A stretch of 64,000 nt of DNA. Source: Ignavibacteria bacterium (GTDB lineage Bacteria > Bacteroidota > Ignavibacteria > UBA10030). The position numbers and the translations under genes are program-made. The DNA is taken from positions 1 through 64,000 of the forward strand of contig VGVZ01000001.1 in assembly GCA_016873805.1 (NCBI GenBank). Direction: 5' to 3'. How positions within the stretch are numbered: position 1 is the stretch's first letter; each line of letters opens with the position of its first letter. This document shows positions 9,965 through 18,318 of this stretch, piece by piece. The notes beneath the pieces were generated by a model. That model had not been told where the DNA came from and did not search any database. It saw only the letters and a list, made by a program, of their open reading frames with translations.

Positions 9965-9998
9965 GACCTCGATCGCCGATTGGCAATCGGCGCTGCAG
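9965..9998. repeat. Palindromic repeat copy 2
   Basis: Core CGCCGATTGGCAATCGGCG is a near-perfect palindrome. The arms carry compensating changes relative to copy 1 (ACTGGCAGT becomes ATTGGCAAT), so the hairpin, not the exact sequence, is kept. It lies immediately downstream of the small lipoprotein gene. Confidence 0.8.
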
Positions 9999-10004
9999 GT
10001 GCCC

Positions 10005-10298
10005 TTACTGATCTTTCTTCTTCTCTTTCCTCGAGAGAGCGATCCCTCCAAAGCCCGCGATGACGGCGATGTAGAAGCCGAAGTCGTACCACCACCCCGT
10101 ATTGTACGGCTCGTAGACCCTGATCCCGTCCTTGAAAAGCCCCACAAGAAGAGAAAGGGGCGCGATCCATCCGTGCCACACCCCCGAAAAAAATCCTGCC
10201 GGTTCTTGAGGCGAATACGTACTGCCGCCGGGAAAACAACCGCTGAATGCAATGACAATAAGAACGGTCGGCAATAGCACCATCATCTGATTTTTCAT
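10005..10298 (-). CDS. Small conserved-looking membrane lipoprotein
   Basis: A 97-residue protein. The ATG at 10298 is preferred over 10334 because a GAGG Shine-Dalgarno sits just upstream and it places a lipoprotein signal (LPTVLIVIAFSGC) at the N-terminus. The mature part holds a tryptophan-rich block (GVWHGWIAPLSLLVGLF), then YNTGWWYDFGFY and a second hydrophobic segment, ending in a basic tail (SRKEKKKDQ). I recall similar short proteins in Bacteroidota but cannot give a function. It is flanked on both sides by copies of a palindromic repeat, so it may be a single-gene unit. Confidence 0.75.
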   Translation of the reverse strand: MKNQMMVLLPTVLIVIAFSGCFPGGSTYSPQEPAGFFSGVWHGWIAPLSLLVGLFKDGIRVYEPYNTGWWYDFGFYIAVIAGFGGIALSRKEKKKDQ

Positions 10299-10340
10299 CA
10301 ATCCCTCATTGTTTCTGGAAAATGATTTCTCCATTGTGAA

Positions 10341-10373
10341 GACCTCGAACGCCGACTGGCAGTCGGCGCTACG
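10341..10373. repeat. Palindromic repeat copy 3
   Basis: Core CGCCGACTGGCAGTCGGCG, a perfect 8-bp-stem palindrome. It lies between the small lipoprotein start and the esterase stop. Same family as 9851-9882 and 9965-9998. Confidence 0.8.
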
Positions 10374-10401
10374 AATTCGGGGCGCAGTGGAGTCTCAGAT
10401 T

Positions 10402-12321
10402 CTATTTGATCTTCGCCTCGAACGGCGAGGCAGGGAGTCCTTCTTTGTTACACAGATTCGCCCCTGCCGGATTGTCCCCCCACGCATATCGTACTGCGAC
10501 CGGATTTGCGATGGCATCGTTCCAGACGATGACGGTGTTTCCTCTTATCTCTGCATTTGCCCAGACGAATTTGCTATCCCCTCCGGCGATCGCGAAGTGC
10601 TTTGGAGGCCTCCCGTCAGACGTTGCCAGACCGCTTCCCATATCCGCAAAGCTGATGATCAGCTTGTTTCCTTCTCTCTTCACATCACGATACAAGGGCC
10701 CCGATGCCACGATCGCTTTGTCGCCGTACGCAATTCTCCTCGCCAGAAGCGCGAGCCGCTTGCCGACCTCCGCTTTGTTCTCGGGATGGATGTCGTTCCA
10801 TTCGCCGACATCGATCGCAACGGCCATTCCGGTATTCGGCACCGTTAGTGTGCTGAGCTGTGCCTGCCGGAGTTCGGCCCAACTGCTCTCGGTCGGTTCC
10901 TGTCTCGCTTCCATGAAGTTTGCAAGCTGTACGAAGAGGAACGGAAAGTCGCCCTGCTGCCACCGGGTTCGCCAATCCTCGATAAGCGTTCGCATGAGAT
11001 CGGCATACTCTGAGGGTTTTTTCGTATTTGACTCTCCCTGATACCAGATCACCCCTTTGATTGCGTAGTTGAGGACCGGCGCGATCATCGCGTTGAAGAG
11101 TCCGATCGGCTTCCAGCGGATGAAGGTCTGCGGACCCAACGGCTCCATCGTCGCCGCGAGCTTGTGCTTCCAGGTGCCTTTCAGATCGATGGTGTCGCTC
11201 CCGCAGGTCAGTTCGTACGGTTTGTCAGGAACGAATCCCCCCCTGCCTGAGCTGTTGATCACCCGAACAACGATTGTATTCTTTCCACCTCTCAGCGTAT
11301 TCGGTGGAATCTCATACCGTCTCGGCGGGTACTGATAGCTTGTTGTCCCGACGAACTTCCCGTTGACGTACGCCGAATCGGCATCCACAATCCTTCCGAG
11401 ATGAAGTCTTGCGGCTTTGCCTACCATATGCGCCGGTAGATCGATCTCCTTTCGGAACCAGACCGATCCATTCACACGTCCTATCACTCCGTCGGCCCAG
11501 TAGCCGGGGATTTGCATTTCTGGCCAATCCGAAACGTTCGTCGCCGGATCCGACCATCTCCGGTTCAATCCTCCATCGCTCTTGTTCAGCATGCCATACC
11601 AGGCACCGTTCCTCTTTCTGTCGGAGGACTCGATCGTGGTAATGAGGTCGTTGTCTTTGAACATCTGCGCTTCGTTGTAGTAGGAAGGAAATTTCCTGAG
11701 CGCCTCTTCACTGATCCACGCCTCGGCGGGCGATCCGCCGAGCGCCGCGTTGATCAATCCGATGGGAACATTGTACTTGGCAAAGATGTCGGCAGCGAAG
11801 AAGTATCCCACCGCGGTGAAATCGAGAATACTCTGTGCATCCGCCGCGACCCACTCCCCCGACTCCATATCTTCATGTGGTCGAGTGAAATCGTATTTGT
11901 CGGGGACGAGAAATTGTCTGATCCGGGGATTGGAGGCTTTGGCTATGACGCCGTCGTATTTGTCCTTCACTCGCTCCATCATCAGTTCCATATTGGACTG
12001 TCCTCCGCAGATCCACACGTCGCCGAATAGGATGTCCTTTACCACGATCCTGTTGCTCGCGGCAAATGTTATTTCATACGGACCCCCTGCTTTCTGAGGC
12101 GGAAAGAGCACCATCCATTTCCCGTTCGCATCTGCCGTCGTCGTGAAGGTCTTCTTGTTGAAGCCGACCGTGATGATTTCGCCCGGAGCGGCCCAGCCCC
12201 AGAGCTTCACATTCGTTTCTCGCTGAAGGATCATCCCGTCACTGATGAGTCGAGGTAGCTTGATCTGAGCATGAGCGAGGGAAACCAAAATGAGAGCTAT
12301 CGATACCAGCATTCTTCGCAT
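10402..12321 (-). CDS. Sialate O-acetylesterase-like SGNH hydrolase
   Basis: A 639-residue secreted carbohydrate esterase of the sialate O-acetylesterase (SASA) family, predicted to remove O-acetyl groups from sialic acids or other acetylated glycans. The ATG at 12321 gives a signal peptide (MLVSIALILVSLAHA) and lies 5 bp after the upstream stop. Catalytic blocks are GGQSNM with Ser109, VIWYQGESN in the middle, and DIHPENK with the Asp510/His512 pair. Between roughly residues 270 and 400 there is a jelly-roll insert (WFRKEIDLP, DADSAYVNGKFVG) typical of this family. The open frame extends upstream to 12738, but that part is a shadow of the neighbouring gene. Substrate is unproven; acetylated plant polysaccharides are also possible. 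Confidence 0.88.
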   Translation of the reverse strand: MRRMLVSIALILVSLAHAQIKLPRLISDGMILQRETNVKLWGWAAPGEIITVGFNKKTFTTTADANGKWMVLFPPQKAGGPYEITFAASNRIVVKDILFGDVWICGGQSNMELMMERVKDKYDGVIAKASNPRIRQFLVPDKYDFTRPHEDMESGEWVAADAQSILDFTAVGYFFAADIFAKYNVPIGLINAALGGSPAEAWISEEALRKFPSYYNEAQMFKDNDLITTIESSDRKRNGAWYGMLNKSDGGLNRRWSDPATNVSDWPEMQIPGYWADGVIGRVNGSVWFRKEIDLPAHMVGKAARLHLGRIVDADSAYVNGKFVGTTSYQYPPRRYEIPPNTLRGGKNTIVVRVINSSGRGGFVPDKPYELTCGSDTIDLKGTWKHKLAATMEPLGPQTFIRWKPIGLFNAMIAPVLNYAIKGVIWYQGESNTKKPSEYADLMRTLIEDWRTRWQQGDFPFLFVQLANFMEARQEPTESSWAELRQAQLSTLTVPNTGMAVAIDVGEWNDIHPENKAEVGKRLALLARRIAYGDKAIVASGPLYRDVKREGNKLIISFADMGSGLATSDGRPPKHFAIAGGDSKFVWANAEIRGNTVIVWNDAIANPVAVRYAWGDNPAGANLCNKEGLPASPFEAKIK

Positions 12322-12326
12322 CGTTG

Positions 12327-13274
12327 TCACCCGATTGTGTTTGGATTGACTGCGCCAAAGTGAATCAGCACTCGCATCGCTCTCAGCGTGTTCCACCGGC
12401 TTGGCTGACCGGTCTTTTCCATTTCGAAGTGAACCCGTCCCGGATGAGCCGCGGCCAATGTCCATTTCCCGTCTCGACCTTGCTTGCCCAACACCAGATC
12501 GATCGCATCCTGCATGCGGGAGTCGTATCTCCAATTCAATGAGCGCAGACAGTCGAGTGCACGGAGGATATCGTATCTCCAGCGGGAGGGATATGTCAAT
12601 CTGAGAAATCTCGGATCGATGATCGCACCGGTTCGGTGGGACCGGAACAAGCGATGCCGCAACAGAAACTTGACGCCATGATCGATCGCGGAGCGAATGT
12701 CGCCTGCCCGATACTTTTTCTTGCTCTTGAGATGGCAATCAAATCCCTCCAACACGCTGATCGTCGTGTGGAGTGAGCTGTGTCGTGCTCCTCTGTCGTA
12801 CTCGCAGTTCCAGCCGCCGTCACGCATCGCGGTGTCGAGAAGATAATCGACAATCAATCGGAGCACCGGCGATTCAGGCATGAAGTACCCCGCCATGTTC
12901 AGAAGCATGCCGTTCACGCAAACGTCGCTGTATTCAATGGAGCGAAAGATGTTGATACCGCCCCCTTTTCCCACGGGATTCCCGAGCAGGAGCGCCGTGC
13001 TCTGTCGGCATTCGGCCTGGTGGGGAGAGATTCCCATTTCTCTCAACTGAAGCAGCGTATAATGCGTGGAGGTCCATTTGGGCTGATACGATCCTTGCCC
13101 CCAATGACCGTTCGGATTGCGGTGCTGCAGAAGTTTCTTTCCCCATCCCTCCCGTTCGATGCGCGACTGCAGAGTGTCCAGCTTAGCAATGGAAGCCGGC
13201 ACGAGATCCTTCGATGCATGGTACGCGATCGAAACATCGCCGTTGAGTAACCATTTCAAGACGTTGTGCGCCAT
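12327..13274 (-). CDS. Alpha/alpha-toroid protein (squalene cyclase-like fold)
   Basis: A 315-residue protein with no signal peptide. It shows repeating helical units around NGHWGQG, RDGGWNCEYD, HSSLHTTISVLEG and GRDGKWTL, which resemble the QW-type repeats of prenyltransferase and squalene cyclase toroids. The DxDD catalytic motif of true cyclases is not visible, so terpene cyclisation should not be assumed. It ends 5 bp before the esterase start, suggesting one transcript. I know of similar uncharacterised hypothetical proteins but no function. It could be a carbohydrate- or lipid-acting enzyme. Confidence 0.7.
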   Translation of the reverse strand: MAHNVLKWLLNGDVSIAYHASKDLVPASIAKLDTLQSRIEREGWGKKLLQHRNPNGHWGQGSYQPKWTSTHYTLLQLREMGISPHQAECRQSTALLLGNPVGKGGGINIFRSIEYSDVCVNGMLLNMAGYFMPESPVLRLIVDYLLDTAMRDGGWNCEYDRGARHSSLHTTISVLEGFDCHLKSKKKYRAGDIRSAIDHGVKFLLRHRLFRSHRTGAIIDPRFLRLTYPSRWRYDILRALDCLRSLNWRYDSRMQDAIDLVLGKQGRDGKWTLAAAHPGRVHFEMEKTGQPSRWNTLRAMRVLIHFGAVNPNTIG

Positions 13275-13303
13275 AGGTGAGAGGAAGTCTTGTTGACAGG
13301 AAT

Positions 13304-15622
13304 CTACATCAATCTCGCGGCTGAAAGCGTCACGACGTACTGTGACGGCGCCATAAACCTACGCGTCAGGTCAACTCTGAGCAATCCAAAGAGCCGGCTG
13401 ATGCCGATACCCCCCTCAACGTACCAGCCGTCTGTCGGGTGACCGTAGATCGAATGTCTTTCGGAGCGGGTCCAGGAGCGCGCCGCGGCTCCATGAATCA
13501 CCAGTTCGATGTTCCGCTTATAGAGGTACGGAATGTTCAGTGCGAGCATCGGGATCGATCGGAAATTGTGCTCCAGCGAAATCATCACAAACTGTTCCCC
13601 CGAAAACTCCCTCACCTCCATCCCACGCATGACGCCGAACGGACCGAACCCCGTGCCGCCGGACTCCAAACTGAACATCCGTTGTGGCGGAAGAGCTCCA
13701 TTCGAGAGGCCGACGACAACTCGCGCGCTCAACAGCGGATGGAAGAGGTTCCTCCTGAGGAATGTCGCAAGATGGATCTCACCCCGCACCACGCCGCGCG
13801 TGAATCCGGATGAACCCGTGAGAATGCCCTTCGCGGCGGTCTCGAGCTCAAGTTCAAAATGATCGACCGGTATGAGATTTATGGCGATTGGATCCTGACC
13901 AATCCTTCCCTTGAATGTGACCGTACGGAGCATCCCCTCGTCGGCAAGTGGATTGTCCCGATAGCGATGCTTGCGGTAGAACAGACTGAAGTCGGTCCGC
14001 TTCTCCGCAACTCCATGACGCTCGGCCCGATACGTCAGCGTCGCCGAGAGTATTCGGAGCGGGCGCACTCGCGCCGATGCACTCCACCCCTCGGCATAGC
14101 AGTAGTCACGGCGGTCGTTCTTCGCGAAGAGTGCGGAGGCGGTGACCATGAACGTTCCCACCAGCCCGTCCTCATAGAAGTAGTCGATGTCCCGATAGAG
14201 GTCAAAGCCCACGCTGATCTTCCGGCCGCTGTCCGCGAACAGTGTGAACCCGAGTGATCCTTTTGTCTTTCGATCGGCAAATCCGTAGCCAAGCTTGGCG
14301 CGTACACCGAGCCAGGAGATCACCGAATCGCGTTTCAGATCGATGCCGCCGAAGAATCCCTCAACTCGATTGAACCGGACATCGAGAATCCGGATGACCG
14401 ACTGTACGGGTCCACCGAGAAATGAGAGAGGTCCCTTCGGCTCAAATTGCCGTTGCAGAGTCTGCGTGCTATCGAGCGTGATGTACGCGTGCCGTTCCTC
14501 CGATGTCAGCGGAAGAACTTCGGTTCGTGTCCAGAAGAGCGAATCGTAGACTTCGGCCTCAGGTGCTTTGGTGCGCCGAGCTCTGAGCCGCATGGTATCG
14601 GGAAATTCGGCGTTGATCCGGTAGTCGTAGATGACTGATGTCTGGTCGAACCCGATCCTGGGAAAGGTGAAACCGGCGATTCCGATATTCATCAATGCCT
14701 TCACGCGTATGTCGACCGGCATCCAGTACATCTCATGGTAGAGGTCAAACTGTTGGGCGTAACGAACATCCAGCTCATCGACAAAGGGAATCGCATACGC
14801 CTCGTTCGGCGTCACCTCGACGCTTGTGAGCGCGTAGACGTCTCCCGCCACGCTCAGGGTTCCCCGGAAGAGCGGAACCAAACGGCTCCGTGGTATGATC
14901 TGGATGGTGTATATCGGAATGCCGTCGCGCGCTCTCGTTTCCAATAGCTTGAATCGGTAGTAATCGAATGTCTCCCTTGACGTCGGCCCCACAAAATTGA
15001 ACCCGCTGAACCGGATGTTGTCGTCGTAGAAATTCGCAATCCCCCCGACGGCGGCGAAGTTCTGACTTCCCTGAATATTCTCCGTCTGACGTTGTTGACG
15101 AACGATTTCCCTGAGCGTGTCTCCCTGTTGCCAGTAACCGGTTGTGTACGATTCCGAAATCATCGCGATGATCGTATCGCGCTTCATGCTCTGGCGCGTG
15201 AACGCATCGAACTGGTATGACCGGAGCATTTCTTTCCATCGTCCCTTGTTCTCGATGACTTTCCTCATGATCGCATACGCGGGATCTTCATCTGTGACAA
15301 CGACCTCGCCAAGCACAATCGGGACCGGTGTGAGTCGAACCTCCTCCTGACGATCCGCGCTCAGTGTGACACGGATCGTGTTGGGTTGATAACCGACGAA
15401 GCTGAAGATGATCGCGTACTCTCCCGGAGGGAGCGTGAACCGATAGAAACCATCGGCGTTGGTGATGGTGCCGCGTGTCGTGCCATCCACGCGGATGTTT
15501 GCCGCGGGAAGAGGATCGTTCGTTGAAGCGTCTCTCACGGTGCCGAAGAGTGTCAGCGTTTGGGAAAGGGCGACAGAACAGAACAGTAGTGAACTACCAA
15601 GGAGTATTCTGAAAGAAGTCAT
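13304..15622 (-). CDS. DUF5686 outer-membrane protein with carboxypeptidase-regulatory-like domain
   Basis: A 772-residue envelope protein. The start at 15622 gives a signal peptide (FRILLGSSLLFCSVALSQ). The earlier in-frame ATG at 15742 adds 40 residues without any signal feature. Residues ~22-100 form a CarboxypepD_reg-like beta-sandwich (GTVRDASTNDPLPAANIRVDG, GFYRFTLPPGEY). The family hallmark EDPAYAIMRKVIENK follows near residue 125, and the remainder looks like a long beta-barrel, ending in YVVTLSAARLM. DUF5686 proteins are common in Bacteroidota and of unknown function. No partner gene is coupled: the next gene downstream is 30 bp away. Confidence 0.85.
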   Translation of the reverse strand: MTSFRILLGSSLLFCSVALSQTLTLFGTVRDASTNDPLPAANIRVDGTTRGTITNADGFYRFTLPPGEYAIIFSFVGYQPNTIRVTLSADRQEEVRLTPVPIVLGEVVVTDEDPAYAIMRKVIENKGRWKEMLRSYQFDAFTRQSMKRDTIIAMISESYTTGYWQQGDTLREIVRQQRQTENIQGSQNFAAVGGIANFYDDNIRFSGFNFVGPTSRETFDYYRFKLLETRARDGIPIYTIQIIPRSRLVPLFRGTLSVAGDVYALTSVEVTPNEAYAIPFVDELDVRYAQQFDLYHEMYWMPVDIRVKALMNIGIAGFTFPRIGFDQTSVIYDYRINAEFPDTMRLRARRTKAPEAEVYDSLFWTRTEVLPLTSEERHAYITLDSTQTLQRQFEPKGPLSFLGGPVQSVIRILDVRFNRVEGFFGGIDLKRDSVISWLGVRAKLGYGFADRKTKGSLGFTLFADSGRKISVGFDLYRDIDYFYEDGLVGTFMVTASALFAKNDRRDYCYAEGWSASARVRPLRILSATLTYRAERHGVAEKRTDFSLFYRKHRYRDNPLADEGMLRTVTFKGRIGQDPIAINLIPVDHFELELETAAKGILTGSSGFTRGVVRGEIHLATFLRRNLFHPLLSARVVVGLSNGALPPQRMFSLESGGTGFGPFGVMRGMEVREFSGEQFVMISLEHNFRSIPMLALNIPYLYKRNIELVIHGAAARSWTRSERHSIYGHPTDGWYVEGGIGISRLFGLLRVDLTRRFMAPSQYVVTLSAARLM

Positions 15623-15835
15623 CTGATGTCGAAGGACTAACCTTTGGTATTGAACGACGCCTGGAGCGCGGGCGAATGCCTCTAAAGCACCACTACGCTC
15701 CGTGGGCATACTGACAGTTCGTTTTGCGAGGTTCAGCGGCAAAGGTCCAGTCGGCCAACGGGTGCTGCCCGCGTATCACGGTGTCTACCATTAGACCCAA
15801 CGAGCGAAGTGTCACTTCGTTCTACAGGTACAACT

Positions 15836-16294
15836 GGGGTGTCACGGTCTATACCAGGGCATCTCCCGGGGTGTCACGGTCCATACTGTAGCAGCCCAGA
15901 GGGCGAAGCAACGCTTCGCCCTACGCGTTCTCCCGGGGTGTCCCGGTCCATACCGTGACACCCCGGGGGCGAGCAGCGCTTCGCTCTACGCATTCGTCGA
16001 TTTCCCGGGGTGTCCCCGTCCATACCGTGACACCCCGGGGGCGAAGCAACGCTTCGCCCCACGCATTCGTCGATCTCTCGGGGTGTCCCCGTCCATACCA
16101 TGACACCCCGGGGGCGAGCAGCGCTTCGCTCTACGCATTCGTCGATTTCCCGGGGTGTCCCCGTCCATACCGTGACACCCCGGGGGCGAAGCAACGCTTC
16201 GCCCTACGCATTCGTCGATCTCTCGGGGTGTCCCGGTCCATACCGTGACACCCCGGGGGCGAGCAGCGCTTCACCCTACGTATTCGTCGATTTC
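15836..16294. repeat. Tandem array of paired-hairpin units (72/73 bp, alternating A/B)
   Basis: Five regular units begin at 15957, 16029, 16102, 16174 and 16247, spaced 72, 73, 72 and 73 bp. They alternate two versions, so the true period is a 145-bp dimer. Each unit holds CCCGGGGTGTC and its exact complement GACACCCCGGG around a 14-nt loop. In B units a second hairpin follows, GGGCGAAGC-AAC-GCTTCGCCC. Decayed copies continue leftwards to about 15836. The last unit runs into the 3' end of the Fe-S gene: bases 16276-16294 match 15986-16004 at 18 of 19 positions, exactly 290 bp apart. Confidence 0.9.
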
Positions 16295-18297
16295 GAGATG
16301 CTCGCGTCGTACAGGATTTCCGCGATATCTTTCACAACAACCTGCTCGGCTGCCTCTTTGTCTTTGACGCCGTCGGTCATCATGGTCATGCAGAACGGAC
16401 ACGCGGTGCCGATGACGTCAGGTTTGACGGCAAGAGCTTCCTCGGTTCGTTCGTGATTCACACGCTTCCCTTCGGTTTCTTCCATCCACATGCGTCCTCC
16501 CCCTGCGCCGCAGCAGAACCCGCGACTGCGCGACCGTCCCATTTCCACCAGATGCACGCCGGGAATGGACTCAAGGGTCTGGCGCGGCGAATCGTAGATG
16601 TCGTTGTAACGCCCAAGATAGCACGAGTCGTGATACGTGATCGTCTTCTGCAGTTCGTTCGCAGCTTTGAGTCTGCCTGTCCTCACCAATTCGTGCAGAA
16701 CATCGGTGTGATGGACGACCTCGTAGGTGCCGCCGAATTGCGGGTACTCGTTCCTCAACATGTTGAAGCAATGCGGGCACATCGTCACGACTTTCTTGAA
16801 CCGGTACTTCCCGAGTGTCGCAACATTCTCCTTGATCAGAATCTGCGCGAGGTATTCGTTGCCGATGCGACGCGCGGAGTCGCCGGTGCATTTCTCTTCG
16901 GTCCCGAGGATTGCAAAGCTCACCCCTGCCTGCTGCATCAGCTTCGAAAACGCGACCGACACTCTCTGATACCTGCTGTCGAATGAACCCGCGCATCCTA
17001 CCCAGAAGAGGACATCAACTTCCTGCACGTCTGCCATCACGGGGATATCGAGGCCGTTGGCCCAATCGGCGCGGGATGAAGAGCTGAATGCCCAGGGGGT
17101 GAAGTTGTTTTCGAGATTCCGGAAAACCGTCTGGACTTCCGCGGGGAAGTTCGATTCCATCAACACAAGACTCCGCCGCAAGTCGATGATTGAATTGACA
17201 TGTTCGATGTTCACAGGACATTCCTGCATGCACGCCATGCATGTGGTACACGCGAAGAGCTCTTGCGGGGTAATGTAATCGTGAATCAACGTCTTATCGA
17301 GGGGCTTTTTCCCTCCCTCAACCGAACCATCACCGTTTCCTCCAGCGATCGCCATTCCCTTTTCCGCCAGTCGGGCGCGGATATCCATGATGATCTTTCG
17401 CGGCGACAGGAGTTTGCCGGTGATGTTCGCGGGACACGAAGCCGTACATCGACCGCATTCGGTGCACGTATATCCATCCAGCAGCTGCTTCCATGTCAGG
17501 TCTTCGACGTCGGAGGCGCCGAACTTTTCGACATTCTCTGCCTCCAGATCGAGGCGCGGGATTTCGCCGTACGGTTTCAGGGTGGAGAAAAAGACATTCG
17601 GAACCGATGCGAGGATGTGCAGATGCTTCGAGTACGGAAGGTAGTTCAAGAACGCGAAGATAAGGACGATATGCGTCCACCAGAACATTTCAAACCAAAC
17701 CTCCACGGTCGCGGCAGCCGATGAACCGAAAAGGGGCATGAGTGCCGCGGAGATGAAACGGACATCTTCCATCCCTGTCGGCTCAAGGATCATGCGTGTC
17801 GCATTCTGTCCCAGCGTGGAGAGCATGATGAACAGAATTGCGATCAAGATCCCGGTCGCGTCCAGCTTCGAGTGAATCCCCAGATCGAGCCGCTTCGGCT
17901 TGACGACGTACCGATTGAACAGCGCCGCGAGCACCGCGATGACGACGATTCCGGCAACGACATCTTGCAGAAAGAGAAGCGGCGGATACAGGAATCCCAG
18001 GAAATCCAACGAGAATCCGTGAAAGATCCCCTCTCCGATCGCCTCGATCACGGCGGTGAGGAGGATGACGAATCCCCAGAAGATGAAGAAGTGGATCAGA
18101 CCCGCAAACGGCTCGCGCAGGATTTTCGATTGGCCGAACGCCACGACCAGTACTTTTTTCAATCGGGTACCAAGCCGGTCGAACCGATTTTCGGGCTTCC
18201 CTATTTTCAAAAAAGTCAGAAGCCGGTTGACGCTGTATCCGAAGAAGCCGAGCGACAGGAGAAGGAATGCGATGAAGAAGAGATTCTTTGCGGTCAT
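16276..18297 (-). CDS. Membrane Fe-S oxidoreductase (cytochrome b-like + 4Fe-4S + CCG domains)
   Basis: A 673-residue redox protein. The N-terminal ~240 residues carry about five membrane helices resembling nitrate reductase gamma/HdrE-type cytochrome b, with histidines that could bind haem. Two 4Fe-4S motifs follow: Cys278-281-284-288 (CTECGRCTASCP) and Cys350-353-356-360 (CTTCMACMQECP). Two cysteine-rich CCG domains then appear (WVGCAGSFD with TMCPHCFN; YHDSCYLGR with FCCGAGGG). This order matches proteins proposed to pass electrons from electron-transfer flavoprotein to menaquinone, and also HdrDE-like enzymes. No etfAB genes are in the window, so the donor is unknown. An AAAGGA Shine-Dalgarno precedes the ATG. 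The final codons lie inside the last unit of the tandem repeat array. Confidence 0.85.
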   Translation of the reverse strand: MTAKNLFFIAFLLLSLGFFGYSVNRLLTFLKIGKPENRFDRLGTRLKKVLVVAFGQSKILREPFAGLIHFFIFWGFVILLTAVIEAIGEGIFHGFSLDFLGFLYPPLLFLQDVVAGIVVIAVLAALFNRYVVKPKRLDLGIHSKLDATGILIAILFIMLSTLGQNATRMILEPTGMEDVRFISAALMPLFGSSAAATVEVWFEMFWWTHIVLIFAFLNYLPYSKHLHILASVPNVFFSTLKPYGEIPRLDLEAENVEKFGASDVEDLTWKQLLDGYTCTECGRCTASCPANITGKLLSPRKIIMDIRARLAEKGMAIAGGNGDGSVEGGKKPLDKTLIHDYITPQELFACTTCMACMQECPVNIEHVNSIIDLRRSLVLMESNFPAEVQTVFRNLENNFTPWAFSSSSRADWANGLDIPVMADVQEVDVLFWVGCAGSFDSRYQRVSVAFSKLMQQAGVSFAILGTEEKCTGDSARRIGNEYLAQILIKENVATLGKYRFKKVVTMCPHCFNMLRNEYPQFGGTYEVVHHTDVLHELVRTGRLKAANELQKTITYHDSCYLGRYNDIYDSPRQTLESIPGVHLVEMGRSRSRGFCCGAGGGRMWMEETEGKRVNHERTEEALAVKPDVIGTACPFCMTMMTDGVKDKEAAEQVVVKDIAEILYDASISKSTNT

Positions 18298-18318
18298 GAG
18301 GTTCCTTTCAGGCGTCTA

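Larger units (their letters stand above)
9545..10004. other. Intergenic stretch with palindromic repeats
   Basis: No convincing gene is seen. The 3' half holds two copies of a roughly 33-bp palindromic repeat, and a third lies just beyond the next gene. A poorer half copy (GGTCGGCGCTGCGG) lies near 9919-9932. Overlapping frames here give arginine-rich, non-homologous peptides. Confidence 0.6.

Noticed and set aside
9625-10277. Arginine-rich frames around the palindromic repeats
   Set aside because: They read through the repeats and the antisense of the small lipoprotein gene, and lack any domain.
15957-16278. Possible CRISPR array
   Set aside because: The units are contiguous tandem copies with no unique spacers, their length alternates 72/73 bp, and no cas genes are nearby.
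15874-16456. Repeat-rich frames in the tandem array, with units like VWTGTPREIDEC, on both strands
   Set aside because: They are translations of the tandem DNA repeat. Each unit is a hairpin pair, frames break at unit ends, and no ribosome-binding site or known domain is present.
16453-16986. Plus-strand 177-residue frame
   Set aside because: Antisense to the Fe-S oxidoreductase CCG domains, which are convincing in the minus frame.
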